Positions 52,903-60,927 of a DNA stretch of 64,000 bases are shown here, piece by piece. A program made the position numbers and the translations under genes. The stretch's first letter is position 1, and the number at the start of each line of letters is the position of its first letter. The notes under the pieces are model-generated. The model saw only the letters and a list, made by a program, of their open reading frames with translations. It did not search any database and had not been told where the DNA came from. This DNA is from Hellea balneolensis DSM 19091 (GTDB lineage Bacteria > Pseudomonadota > Alphaproteobacteria > Caulobacterales > Maricaulaceae): the NCBI RefSeq assembly GCF_000428525.1, contig NZ_AUAC01000003.1:828858-892857 (forward strand), in the 5' to 3' direction.

Positions 52903-53637
52903 ATGATTGAGATGAACTACACATTGTCCAAAGCTGATGAGAAAGGCTTTAGGCTTGGAAAAGCTCAAACCGCTGTCACGGCTGATAACGAGCAACAGGA
53001 ATTTGAAGCCCTATTTAGAATACATAAGGAATTCAATAATGGTGGGCTGGAATGGGCTCAAGAGCTTTTGGCGGATGATTTATCTCTTCTAGAGAACATC
53101 ATAATTCACCCCACTTTACTAACCCAGCTTCTTCTAATCCTCGCCGGAGCAGAGTTGATATTTCACCGTGACAATCCAAAAGATAAGAAGGAGTTCAGAT
53201 ATCATACAGTCGGATTTCATTACAACATGCTGATGGATTCCTTCGTCAACCTTTCAAGTGAGAAAAAAGACGCCTTAAAGCCTGCAAGACAATACAAAGG
53301 AAAAGTGCTGAAAGGCCTTTGGTACAAACACGTTGATGATGCATCAATAAGTGGAATGGCGACCAACATCTTGAATGAACTAAAGAACGATGATTGGTTG
53401 ATGAAAGCATTTATAGACCGTTTTGGTCCCTTTGATGGGACTCAATTATTTAACGACGAGCATAGTAGATTTCTAGCACATCATGCCACGGTTGTTTCTC
53501 AGCAAAGGAGAATTGAACGAAAAGAGATGACTGGCGAGTGGATTGTGTTTCAAAAATTAGGTGACAAAATACAGTTGCTGACCCTAGCTTCTCACCAAGA
53601 GGACGATGCCCGCATCCTGGGCCGATTTAAAGTGTAG
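52903..53637 (+). CDS. hypothetical protein A of an AT-rich two-gene cassette
   Basis: A 244-residue soluble protein, mostly alpha-helical by eye, with no signal peptide or membrane segment. A short hydrophobic helix (LLTQLLLILAGAELIFH, about residues 76-92) is probably buried. Charged repeats such as SSEKKDALKPARQYKGK follow. The C-terminus (WIVFQKLGDKIQLLTLASHQEDDARIL) could be a small beta domain. I do not recognise the family. The start is uncertain: ATG 52903 or ATG 52912, with weak ribosome sites. It is 6 bp from gene B and more AT-rich than its surroundings, which suggests horizontal acquisition and a joint function. Confidence 0.7.
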   Translation: MIEMNYTLSKADEKGFRLGKAQTAVTADNEQQEFEALFRIHKEFNNGGLEWAQELLADDLSLLENIIIHPTLLTQLLLILAGAELIFHRDNPKDKKEFRYHTVGFHYNMLMDSFVNLSSEKKDALKPARQYKGKVLKGLWYKHVDDASISGMATNILNELKNDDWLMKAFIDRFGPFDGTQLFNDEHSRFLAHHATVVSQQRRIERKEMTGEWIVFQKLGDKIQLLTLASHQEDDARILGRFKV

Positions 53638-53643
53638 TATCAC

Positions 53644-54342
53644 ATGCCCCGAGAAATAATCCAAAAAACATCAAAGGCACTCACATTAGACGGGGCTGCC
53701 GTTGTTCCTGCCTTGATCGACCTCTTTGTTTTTGGCGGTGTACCTATCAGCACAGTAAGTACTGAAATTGCTAAAGGGGCATTCTCAAATACCGATAAAT
53801 TTATTTTCAGGAAAACTATTAGAGCAGCAGAAGTAATATTGCATGACTTAGAAAGCGGAGTAATTAGCCCTACTCTACTTGAACAAGTTTTTGAAAATTT
53901 GAAAAGCGAACATGGCGAAGAGTATTTTAACGAGTCTCTATTTCACGCTATCCAAAATGCCGACTCGCAAAAGCGTGCAAGTTATATTGGAAACTTAATA
54001 TCATCTGCGATTGCGAATGAAATGATTAGGGAGTCATATTTCGATTTTTTGGCGATCGTACAAACCTTAACGATGAAAGAAATCGAGCTATTAAAGCCTG
54101 CAAGTCAAGACTCAAAAATACTGTCTCCTGAGAACAAGTCCGTTATCCGTCCAGTGTTAGGTCGCACTAATATAAGTGACTATAGAGCTTATTATAGATT
54201 GCCAAGGTTATTGCGTTATCAATCTGTTGGATTGACCAGAGGAACAGATAGTATGGGTGACGCTAATATACCACTTGTAGATAATACATACGCAGATTTA
54301 TTCCTTAAGGCTATCGGAGAAATTGAATCAGCCGATGCATAA
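53644..54342 (+). CDS. hypothetical protein B of an AT-rich two-gene cassette
   Basis: 232 residues. An N-terminal moderately hydrophobic helix (AAVVPALIDLFVFGGVPIS, about residues 18-36) could insert in a membrane. The rest is helical and charged, with a Ser/Ala-rich YIGNLISSAIANEMI region, and the C-terminal half contains IEIELLKPAS-like and NISDYRAYYRLPRLLRY segments. I do not recognise a domain. It begins 6 bp after gene A, so the two are cotranscribed. AT-rich two-gene units of this shape next to variable genes are often defence or toxin modules, but nothing in the sequence proves that. Confidence 0.7.
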   Translation: MPREIIQKTSKALTLDGAAVVPALIDLFVFGGVPISTVSTEIAKGAFSNTDKFIFRKTIRAAEVILHDLESGVISPTLLEQVFENLKSEHGEEYFNESLFHAIQNADSQKRASYIGNLISSAIANEMIRESYFDFLAIVQTLTMKEIELLKPASQDSKILSPENKSVIRPVLGRTNISDYRAYYRLPRLLRYQSVGLTRGTDSMGDANIPLVDNTYADLFLKAIGEIESADA

Positions 54343-54471
54343 TCTAATCAAAAAAAAGTCCTCAGCCCCGTATGTCCGCTCTGCCCCCATCTGAGAAGAA
54401 ACGCGAGTGGCTGTTATCGAGCGACTTAAGCCGCTTATCTAATGTCAAAGAGAGCTGCAAAATCAATCATA

Positions 54472-55275
54472 TCAAGCTTCATCAAAAACGCGTTTATTAT
54501 CAATGAAATAGGTGTCGATATTGAAGCGTTCTTTTTGGCGGTTTATGTGCTCCCAATCGATATAACTGAAAGTGCTGACCTCTATGCCGTCTTTATGGTA
54601 ATCGTCTACGAGGGCGCGGGAGACCATGGCTTGAGGGACGCAGACTGAGGTCACGATATCGCGCAGCTCGCCGCGCAACGGGCCGTCCACGAACCACCCT
54701 GAACGTTCGCCATGCACTTTTTTGCGGCGCGGGCGTTTTATATGGCCCAATTTGGCTTTAAAGACCTTATGAACTTTGCGGGTCTTAGCGTCGGGGCTTT
54801 GGCACCAATGGGACAGGCAGAAATCAGCCTCAGGCGCGATATCATGCATGGTGTAAAGCGCTTCGGGAACCCATGAGACATAAATCACGCGGCCGCCTAA
54901 TCGATTGAGCATGACAAGGGCGTGGATTTCAGCCTCAAAGCCTGCATCCTTAATATCGATAAGAAAACGCGCATCCTTATTGGGGTGTGCGCCCATGGCG
55001 GCAAAAAGCATCTCTGCGGTTGGCATATGGGAAAAGAGGCCGCCAAGCGCTGCATAATCACGGGCCATGACATCGCTGAGGCGGTGAGCTGTTCCGATTT
55101 TATCCAGCGCATATTCATCGTGATAGATCATCGGTGTGCCGCATTTGGCCACGCGAATATCAAATTCCAGATTGAGGACACCAAAATCCAATGCGGCGAT
55201 TAGGCCTTGAACCGTATTTTCATGGGGCGCGAATCCCCGAAAACGGTGGGAGATGAGGTTGGAGAGTGATACCAT
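54472..55275 (-). CDS. glycerophosphodiester phosphodiesterase family protein
   Basis: A 267-residue GDPD TIM-barrel enzyme. The first motif is SHRFRGFAPHENTVQG (usually HRG-x-PENT; here an HRFRG variant). Then come LEFDIRVAK (metal Glu and Asp) and MIYHDEYALDK (catalytic His). The likely substrate is a phospholipid-derived glycerophosphodiester, though the C-terminal part also carries a lipase-like DGIEVSTFSY strand expected in GDPDs. No signal peptide, hence cytoplasmic. It is the first gene beyond the cassette and is transcribed towards it. Confidence 0.85.
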   Translation of the reverse strand: MVSLSNLISHRFRGFAPHENTVQGLIAALDFGVLNLEFDIRVAKCGTPMIYHDEYALDKIGTAHRLSDVMARDYAALGGLFSHMPTAEMLFAAMGAHPNKDARFLIDIKDAGFEAEIHALVMLNRLGGRVIYVSWVPEALYTMHDIAPEADFCLSHWCQSPDAKTRKVHKVFKAKLGHIKRPRRKKVHGERSGWFVDGPLRGELRDIVTSVCVPQAMVSRALVDDYHKDGIEVSTFSYIDWEHINRQKERFNIDTYFIDNKRVFDEA

Positions 55276-55410
55276 GGGTAATGGTTAGCAGAGGTAGAGC
55301 TTTACGGGAAGGGTATGCATTTCATAGATTTAGTGTTTAAAAATAATAGGCTAAGAGTGCCTGTTTTTTTTATCATTTATGGTTTTCTATGATATGTTTC
55401 TCGAAAACGC

Positions 55411-55848
55411 TTAAGGCGTTTTCGCGATATCAAAGCCGCCCCAGAGAACCGAGAAAGCCTCGCAGTGAATGACGACGCTTTTAAACTCTGACAGATTGAT
55501 GTCTTCCGGGATGATGTAGCTTTGGGCTCCGCGATTAGACTTTAAAATGCCCAGTTTTTGCGAGGTGGATTCAACATTTCCGCTATCTAATTCTGATATC
55601 GTGCTGGAAGATAAATAGATCTTAAGGTCTGGGCCGCCTTTGGTTTTGAAATCGTCACTAAAACGGATGATTTTTTGTCCGTCTTCCTCAGACACATTCC
55701 ATGTGCCTTTAATATTATAGCGTTTTTTGACAAATGTCGCAGGTGCTTGGCTCTCTGCCGAAGCTTGAGCCGTGCTATACGTTAAGGCACTGCCTAATAA
55801 GCCGAAGGATAATGTTGCAGCGAGCGTTATTTTGATAAGTAATTTCAT
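55411..55848 (-). CDS. exported DM13 domain protein
   Basis: 145 residues. Signal peptide 1-30 (hydrophobic core LAATLSFGLLGSAL, cleavage after AQASA). The mature domain has DM13 hallmarks: a KGTWNVSEEDGQKIIRFSDDF start, PDLKIYLS, and the C-terminal VVIHCEAFSVLWGGF containing the conserved Cys. DM13 domains have been proposed to carry a redox-active Cys. Monocistronic; function unproven. Confidence 0.82.
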   Translation of the reverse strand: MKLLIKITLAATLSFGLLGSALTYSTAQASAESQAPATFVKKRYNIKGTWNVSEEDGQKIIRFSDDFKTKGGPDLKIYLSSSTISELDSGNVESTSQKLGILKSNRGAQSYIIPEDINLSEFKSVVIHCEAFSVLWGGFDIAKTP

Positions 55849-55902
55849 AAAAGCGTCATGCCAGACTGGCGTTAAACAGGAAAGTCACGTGTGCGTGAAA
55901 TA

Positions 55903-56178
55903 TCAGTCAGAGGCAGACCCGGAGGGACGGCGACGTTTATTCACGCGCCGTTTTGCGCGGCGTTCTTCGCGTAATTTGATCAAGGGCGGCATGCGCGCCG
56001 GGAGTTCCGCCAATATGGCTTGACGTTCTGCGGGTGTTTTGAGTGTCCAGTAAGATATTTCGTCCTGTGTGCGGCCGCAGCCAAAACAATGTCCGCTTTC
56101 GCGCTCCATTGAACAGACGAGCTGACACGGACTGTCTTCGGGTTCTAACGAAAGTTCTTCTGTGGATTTATCAGTCAT
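55903..56178 (-). CDS. DUF1289 domain-containing protein
   Basis: A 91-residue protein with the DUF1289 four-cysteine signature (SPCQLVCSMERESGHCFGCGRT) followed by DEISYWTLKTPAERQAIL. The C-terminus is strongly basic (REERRAKRRVNKRRRP), which suggests nucleic-acid contact. ATG 56178 is preferred to the GTG at 56187. It precedes the exported DM13 gene by about 50 bp on the same strand and follows a MarR gene. Confidence 0.88.
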   Translation of the reverse strand: MTDKSTEELSLEPEDSPCQLVCSMERESGHCFGCGRTQDEISYWTLKTPAERQAILAELPARMPPLIKLREERRAKRRVNKRRRPSGSASD

Positions 56179-56217
56179 AAAATCCACATAGAGACAGTAT
56201 GATCTTTTTGCAATCCG

Positions 56218-56664
56218 CTAAAGCGTGCGTAATTTTTCGCTATAAGCTTTTAGCATAAGCGTGAATTCCTGAGGACTTGCATCGCGGGGCGTATCTCCCA
56301 TTAAAGTGGCATTCAGACGTGCGGCTACTCTGGTATAAATATCCTGACCGGACTGTGTGGTAGAAAGTGAGGAGCGCCGCTTATCGTTGACGTCTGATAT
56401 TTTGCTGATCAAACCCTCTTCTATAAGTGAGCTGACGGCGCGGCTGACAATGGTTTTATCCATAGGCGTTATGGCGGTGACATCTGCGGCGGTGCGGCCC
56501 GGTTGTTCCGCGACAGCCGCGAGGACCCGCCATTGGCTTAGGTTTAGCCCCGCCTCAGCTTTGACAACGCTAAGCGTATGGCGGCTAATTTGGTCTGCTA
56601 GGACTACGGCTTGGTAAGGCCAAAAATCATCCAAGGTAATGAGGGGCATTTGTTCTTTATTCAT
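56218..56664 (-). CDS. MarR family transcriptional regulator, probable repressor of the tyrosine operon
   Basis: A 148-residue dimeric winged-helix regulator. The DNA-binding part is LSQWRVLAAVAEQPGRTAADVTAITPMDKTIVSRAV, with the wing near NDKRRSSLSTTQ (about 103-114). ATG 56664 has AAGGTGA directly upstream. It diverges from hppD across 115 bp that hold two inverted repeats of the MarR type. Relatives such as HpdA/HmgR regulate homogentisate-pathway operons, so control by tyrosine intermediates is inferred. The regulator probably also represses itself. Confidence 0.88.
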   Translation of the reverse strand: MNKEQMPLITLDDFWPYQAVVLADQISRHTLSVVKAEAGLNLSQWRVLAAVAEQPGRTAADVTAITPMDKTIVSRAVSSLIEEGLISKISDVNDKRRSSLSTTQSGQDIYTRVAARLNATLMGDTPRDASPQEFTLMLKAYSEKLRTL

Positions 56665-56686
56665 GCTCACCTTATGTAAGAAAAAG

Positions 56687-56726
56687 GTTGCAAGTGCAAC
56701 AAATAATGATTAGTTGTTATCACAAC
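56687..56726. promoter_or_regulatory. two MarR-type inverted-repeat operators between marR and hppD
   Basis: Site 1 is GTTGCA-AG-TGCAAC (56687-56700), a perfect 6-bp repeat. Site 2 is GTTGT-TATC-ACAAC (56713-56726). Their centres are 26 bp apart, about 2.5 helical turns. They flank the region where the divergent promoters must lie. The match to MarR-family operators is by pattern; binding is inferred. Confidence 0.65.
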
Positions 56727-56779
56727 CAATCCCGAGGTGCGATTCTGCCTAGGCATACCATAAGATATAGGAGCGTAAT

Positions 56780-57871
56780 ATGGCTGACTTATTTGAAAAT
56801 CCCGCCGGACTTGATGGGTTCGAGTTTATCGAATTTTCAGCGCCTGAGCGCGGCGTTCTGGAGCCTATCTTCGAGACGATGGGATTTGAACTTGTCGCTA
56901 AGCATCGTTCCAAGGATGTGGATCTCTGGCGTCAGGGCGGTATCAATTTGATTACAAATTATGAGCCTAACAGCGCGGCTTTTTACTTCGCGCGTGAACA
57001 TGGGCCGAGTGCTTGCGGCATGGGTTTTCGCGTTAAAGACGTGAACAAAGCCTATGATCATTTGATTAAGCAGGGCGGTGAGCCTGTTAAGATGAATACA
57101 GGGCCTATGGAATTGCATATTCCTGGCATTCGCGGCATCGGCAATTCCATCATCTATCTGACGGATCGTTACGATAGCGGGAAGGGCGAACTCTCTATCT
57201 ATGATATCGACTTTGAATATCTGGACGGTGTTGACCGCCATCCTGAAGGCTGTGGGTTCAAACTCATCGATCACCTGACGCATAATGTTTATGGCGGACG
57301 GATGAAATACTGGGCTGATTTTTATGAGACGCTCTTTAATTTCCAAGAAATCCGCTATTTCGACATTAAGGGTGAGTATACGGGGCTGACCTCCAAAGCG
57401 CTAACCGCGCCGGATGGGAAGATCCGTATTCCGCTCAATGAAGAGGGCAAGAGCGGCGGCGGCCAGATCGAGGAATTCCTGCGTGAATTTAACGGTGAGG
57501 GCATTCAGCATATTGCGCTGATTTGTGATGATATTGTTGAAGCTTGGGATAAGCTGAAAGCCAGAGGTGTTCCTTTTATGACGGCTCCGCCTGAGACTTA
57601 TTACAAAATGCTCTCCGAGCGTCTGCCAGATCATGGGCGAGACGAGGCGGCCCTGAAATCGCGCGGCATCTTGCTAGACGGCACAACAGATGGCGGCGCA
57701 CCGCGTCTGCTCCTGCAAATCTTCGCAGAACCCCAAGTCGGTCCTGTATTTTTCGAATTTATTCAGCGCGTCGGCGATTATAAAGACGGCTTTGGCGAAG
57801 GCAATTTTAAAGCGCTCTTCGAATCCATAGAACGCGATCAAGTTGAGCGCGGCGTGTTGGAGACGGCGTAA
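56780..57871 (+). CDS. hppD: 4-hydroxyphenylpyruvate dioxygenase
   Basis: A 363-residue non-heme iron enzyme that converts 4-hydroxyphenylpyruvate to homogentisate in tyrosine breakdown. The iron ligands are H165 (LIDHLTHN), H244 (GIQHIAL) and E326 (VFFEFIQR), with the same spacing as the Pseudomonas enzyme. The N-terminal VOC module starts [13 protein letters not shown]. First gene of the operon hppD-VOC-fahA-maiA; the VOC gene starts on the last base of the stop codon (TAATG). Divergent from marR. Confidence 0.95.
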   Translation: MADLFENPAGLDGFEFIEFSAPERGVLEPIFETMGFELVAKHRSKDVDLWRQGGINLITNYEPNSAAFYFAREHGPSACGMGFRVKDVNKAYDHLIKQGGEPVKMNTGPMELHIPGIRGIGNSIIYLTDRYDSGKGELSIYDIDFEYLDGVDRHPEGCGFKLIDHLTHNVYGGRMKYWADFYETLFNFQEIRYFDIKGEYTGLTSKALTAPDGKIRIPLNEEGKSGGGQIEEFLREFNGEGIQHIALICDDIVEAWDKLKARGVPFMTAPPETYYKMLSERLPDHGRDEAALKSRGILLDGTTDGGAPRLLLQIFAEPQVGPVFFEFIQRVGDYKDGFGEGNFKALFESIERDQVERGVLETA

Positions 57872-58428
57872 TGAACACTATCAAAACAGACGGATTTCAC
57901 CACGTGGCTTATCGGTGCCGTGATGCCAAAGAGACGGTGGAGTTTTATACGGCGCATCTGAATATGGATTTTCAGCTCGCCATTGCCGAAGATCATGTGC
58001 CAAGCACGGGCGCTTATGACCCTTATATGCATATCTTCCTCGATGCGGGAAATGACAATGTGCTGGCCTTCTTTGAGCTGCCCGAACAGCCCGATATGGA
58101 CCGTGACCGCAATACGCCGGAATGGGTGCAACATATCGCGCTACGCGTCGGGAGTTTGGATGAGCTTTTGGCGGCAAAAGACAGCTTGGAAGCGGCGGAT
58201 ATAGAGGTGCTCGGCCCGACTCATCACGGGATATTTAAGAGCATCTATTTCTTTGACCCGAATGGACACCGCCTTGAACTCGCGGCGAATATCCACACGC
58301 CGGAACAAATGGCCGACTTACGCGCTGTAGCCCCTGATATGCTGAAGGAATGGAGCGAGACAAAGAAAGCGCCACGTCACGCGGCTTGGCTTCACGAGAA
58401 AATTGCAGAAGAGACGAAGGCTAATTAA
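57871..58428 (+). CDS. VOC family protein in the tyrosine operon
   Basis: A 185-residue single vicinal-oxygen-chelate domain with an HHVAYRCRDAKETVEFY start, the pattern QHIALRVGSLDELL in the middle and FFDPNGHRLELAANI at the end; these give His, His and Glu metal ligands. The C-terminal 35 residues are an amphipathic extension. It stands where homogentisate 1,2-dioxygenase would be expected, but its fold (VOC) is unrelated to HmgA (cupin). Whether it replaces, assists or is unrelated to that step is unknown. Confidence 0.82.
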   Translation: MNTIKTDGFHHVAYRCRDAKETVEFYTAHLNMDFQLAIAEDHVPSTGAYDPYMHIFLDAGNDNVLAFFELPEQPDMDRDRNTPEWVQHIALRVGSLDELLAAKDSLEAADIEVLGPTHHGIFKSIYFFDPNGHRLELAANIHTPEQMADLRAVAPDMLKEWSETKKAPRHAAWLHEKIAEETKAN

Positions 58429-59439
58429 ATGAAACTTGCGACATTAAAAGACGGAACGCGGGATGGACAATTGATTGTCGTTTCACGTGATTTGAAACGC
58501 TACACAGCGGTGGCCGACATAGCCGAAACATTGCAAGAGGCGCTGGATAATTGGGCTGAGGTTCAGCCTCAACTTGCGGCGAAATGCGAAATGCTTTGCG
58601 CAGGCGAGATTGAAGGTGAGCCCTTTGACCAAGCCGAATGTGAATCGCCTCTGCCGCGCGCCTATCAATGGCTCGATGGCTCGGCTTATTTGAACCATGT
58701 GGAACTTGTCCGCAAAGCCCGCGGCGCCACTGTGCCTGAGAGCTTTTACGACGACCCGCTCATGTATCAGGGCGGCTCTGACACCTTTATCGGCCCGCGT
58801 GACGCGATTGTGGCGGCTGATGAAGCTTACGGCATTGATATGGAAGCTGAAATTGTTGTCATCACCGATGATGTGCCGATTGGGGTCTCAGCCGCCGATG
58901 CGATGAATCACATCAAACTCATCATGCTCGTCAATGACGTATCCCTGCGCGGCCTCATCCCCGGCGAACTCGCTAAGGGTTTTGGCTTTGTGCAGAGTAA
59001 GGCCTCTTGCGCCTTTTCGCCCGTCGCGGTGACGCCGGATGAAATTAAAGCTTGGGGCGAGGGCACTATCGATTTGCCGTTGCTCGTGGATTATAACGGC
59101 AAAGCTTTCGGCAAAGCCAATGTCAAAACCGACATGACCTTCCATATGGGCGAGCTTGTGGCCCATGCGGCAAAAACTCGCCACCTCTGTGCAGGTACGA
59201 TTATTGGCTCAGGTACAGTCTCCAATAAGTTTGAAGGCGGTGAGGGCAAGAAAATCGAAGATGGTGGTGTCGGCTATAGCTGTATCGCTGAAATCCGTAT
59301 GATTGAGAAAATTCAGACTGGCGAATTCATCACGCCCTTTATGCGTTTTGGCGATAAAGTCGGTATTGAAATGAATGACGCAGACGGTAAGTCAATCTTT
59401 GGCCGTATTGAGAACCACGTCGAAAAGTATGACGGCTAA
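58429..59439 (+). CDS. fumarylacetoacetate hydrolase family protein (fumarylacetoacetase)
   Basis: A 336-residue FAA hydrolase. Metal ligands appear in the order ... AEIVVITDD, DVSLRGLIPGEL and a KASCAFSPVAVTP segment. The closing AGTIIGSGTVSNKFEGG (about 244-260) and GVGYSCIAEIRMIEKI fit the bacterial fumarylacetoacetase branch of 330-340 residues. It cleaves fumarylacetoacetate to fumarate and acetoacetate as the last step of tyrosine degradation. Starts directly after the VOC stop codon with no gap. Confidence 0.88.
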   Translation: MKLATLKDGTRDGQLIVVSRDLKRYTAVADIAETLQEALDNWAEVQPQLAAKCEMLCAGEIEGEPFDQAECESPLPRAYQWLDGSAYLNHVELVRKARGATVPESFYDDPLMYQGGSDTFIGPRDAIVAADEAYGIDMEAEIVVITDDVPIGVSAADAMNHIKLIMLVNDVSLRGLIPGELAKGFGFVQSKASCAFSPVAVTPDEIKAWGEGTIDLPLLVDYNGKAFGKANVKTDMTFHMGELVAHAAKTRHLCAGTIIGSGTVSNKFEGGEGKKIEDGGVGYSCIAEIRMIEKIQTGEFITPFMRFGDKVGIEMNDADGKSIFGRIENHVEKYDG

Positions 59440-60081
59440 ATGATGAAGCTTTACGGATATTGGCGCAGCTCTGCGAGTTACCGCGTGCGCATCGCCCTTG
59501 CGCTAAAAGGCGTTGAGGCCGAGCATATTGCAGTCAATTTACGAGAGGGTGAGCAAAAGGGCGGGGCGCACATATCCCGTAATGCCCAAGGCTTCGTTCC
59601 TGTTTTGGAATTAGAAGACGGCACGCAGCTCACCCAATCTCTCGCAATCATGGATTATCTTGATGCGACCTTCCGAGAACCCGCCTTAATGCCAGCGGAT
59701 GCTGTCTTGCGCTCAAAGATCTTGGCGGCGTCGCTGACCATTGCGTCGGATATTTCGCCCATCCAAAACTTATCCGTTCTGAACTATATCAAAGCCGAAC
59801 ACGGCCAAGACGGTGAGGGAGCAAAGAAATGGGCTGCCCATTGGATTACACAAGGCTTTACCGCGCTTGAAAAAACTGCGCAGACATATGACACGCCATA
59901 TTTCATGACGCATGAACCGCGCTTCTTTGAATGCTGTCTTGTCCCGCAAACCTATAATGCGCGACGTTTCGGTGTTGATATGGACCAGTTTCCGAAGCTC
60001 AAAGAAATTGATGCATTATGCTGCGAGCACCCCGCCTTCATCAAAGCTGCGCCAGGAAACCAAGCCGACGCCACGCCATAA
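59440..60081 (+). CDS. maiA: maleylacetoacetate isomerase (zeta-class GST)
   Basis: A 213-residue glutathione-dependent isomerase of maleylacetoacetate to fumarylacetoacetate. The zeta-class motif RSSASYRVRIALALKG (about residues 9-24) and the C-terminal CLVPQTYNARRFGVDM are diagnostic. It starts on the base after the fumarylacetoacetase stop. Last gene of the tyrosine operon; the corrinoid module begins 90 bp later with its own operator. Confidence 0.93.
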   Translation: MMKLYGYWRSSASYRVRIALALKGVEAEHIAVNLREGEQKGGAHISRNAQGFVPVLELEDGTQLTQSLAIMDYLDATFREPALMPADAVLRSKILAASLTIASDISPIQNLSVLNYIKAEHGQDGEGAKKWAAHWITQGFTALEKTAQTYDTPYFMTHEPRFFECCLVPQTYNARRFGVDMDQFPKLKEIDALCCEHPAFIKAAPGNQADATP

Positions 60082-60130
60082 AAATTGCTAATGCAAACTA
60101 TCATAAAGCATTGGACTTAAGCCTCTTTTA

Positions 60131-60152
60131 GATATAAAGAAAATTTTATATC
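60131..60152. promoter_or_regulatory. inverted-repeat operator GATATAAA-N6-TTTATATC, resembling SAM/SAH-responsive ArsR sites
   Basis: A perfect 8-bp inverted repeat with 6-base spacer GAAAAT, ending 18 bp before the GTG of the corrinoid protein gene. From memory, alphaproteobacterial methionine-cycle genes carry ATATAAAGA-NN-TCTTTATAT-type sites for an ArsR-family regulator; this site agrees at about 17 of 20 positions. The regulator is not in the window. Confidence 0.5.
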
Positions 60153-60170
60153 ATATAAATGGAGTGGCAA

Positions 60171-60860
60171 GTGAGCGATCAAGACGCCGAAATAATCCTC
60201 AAAGATTTAGACGATAATGAGCTTGTTCAACAAATGCAGGATGACCTTTATGACGGCATGATTCCTGAGGTCACGGAGGGTACTCAAATCCTCCTCGATC
60301 GGGGGTGGGATGCCAATATGGTGCTCAACGATGCACTTGTCGAAGGTATGCGTTTTGTCGGCGAAGACTTTCGCGATGGTATTTTATTTGTACCCGAAGT
60401 CTTGTCTGCCGCTAATGCCATGAAAGGCGGCATGGGGCTCATTCGCCCCATATTAGCCGCGTCGGATGACCAAAAATCGACAGGAACCGTCGTTATTGGG
60501 ACAGTGAAGGGTGATATTCACGATATCGGGAAGAACTTGGTTGGCATGATGCTCGAAGGGGCGGGCTTCGAAGTTTTTGATCTTGGCATCAATACGGATT
60601 GGGATGAGTTTCACCGCGCGATAGACACGCATGAGCCTGATATTGTGGGTATGTCTGCTTTGCTGACAACGACGATGCCATATATGGCCGTGGTGATCGA
60701 AGAGATGGAAAAAGCAGGATTGCGCAAAGATATGTCAATCATCTGCGGTGGTGCGCCGCTCAACCAAGAATTTGCGGATGCCATAAAGGCTGATGGCTAT
60801 GGGCGCGATGCCGCTGTGAGTGCTGAAATGGCTAAAACATTGCTCGGCCTGAACCGGTAA
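60171..60860 (+). CDS. corrinoid (B12)-binding protein, probable cobalamin subunit of a split methionine synthase
   Basis: 229 residues. A four-helix cap (about residues 1-95, VLNDALVEGMRFVGEDFRDG) precedes a Rossmann cobalamin domain with the lower-ligand motif GDIHDIGKNL (His near residue 118), the GxxxE-type VGMSALLTTTM and the GGAP loop. It carries methyl groups between a methyltransferase and homocysteine or a folate. GTG 60171 has GGAG 6 nt upstream, whereas ATG 60159 has none. The adjacent RamA-like activase and the operator argue for the split MetH of Rhodobacterales-type bacteria; the methyltransferase domains are not in the window. A different methylcobamide system is the alternative. 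Confidence 0.78.
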   Translation: MSDQDAEIILKDLDDNELVQQMQDDLYDGMIPEVTEGTQILLDRGWDANMVLNDALVEGMRFVGEDFRDGILFVPEVLSAANAMKGGMGLIRPILAASDDQKSTGTVVIGTVKGDIHDIGKNLVGMMLEGAGFEVFDLGINTDWDEFHRAIDTHEPDIVGMSALLTTTMPYMAVVIEEMEKAGLRKDMSIICGGAPLNQEFADAIKADGYGRDAAVSAEMAKTLLGLNR

Positions 60861-60902
60861 ATATGCATTGCAATATCCCTCTGTTTCACGCCAAAGGAAG
60901 GT

Positions 60903-60923
60903 ATGTCCACTATAAAAGCTTAG
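60903..60923 (+). promoter_or_regulatory. six-codon leader ORF before the activase gene
   Basis: ATG at 60903 is preceded by AAGGAAGG and encodes MSTIKA, ending with TAG at 60921-60923, 4 nt before the activase ATG. The activase itself has no Shine-Dalgarno. Ribosomes that terminate on the leader could reinitiate downstream. It could also be chance, since it is out of frame with the activase. Confidence 0.4.
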
Positions 60924-60927
60924 CCTT

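Noticed and set aside
53644..54342. Assigning the unknown cassette to a named phage-defence type
   Set aside because: No nuclease, NTPase, TIR, reverse transcriptase or other diagnostic motif is visible in either protein, so a named system would be invented.
54442..54648. A 68-codon open frame opposite the glycerophosphodiesterase 3' end
   Set aside because: It is antisense to a well-supported gene and shows no independent evidence.
60861..60876. ATATGCATTGCAATAT before the activase gene as a third copy of the ATATGCA-N6-TGCATAT operator
   Set aside because: The arms do not have the required spacing and the right arm differs. It is at best a coincidental partial palindrome.
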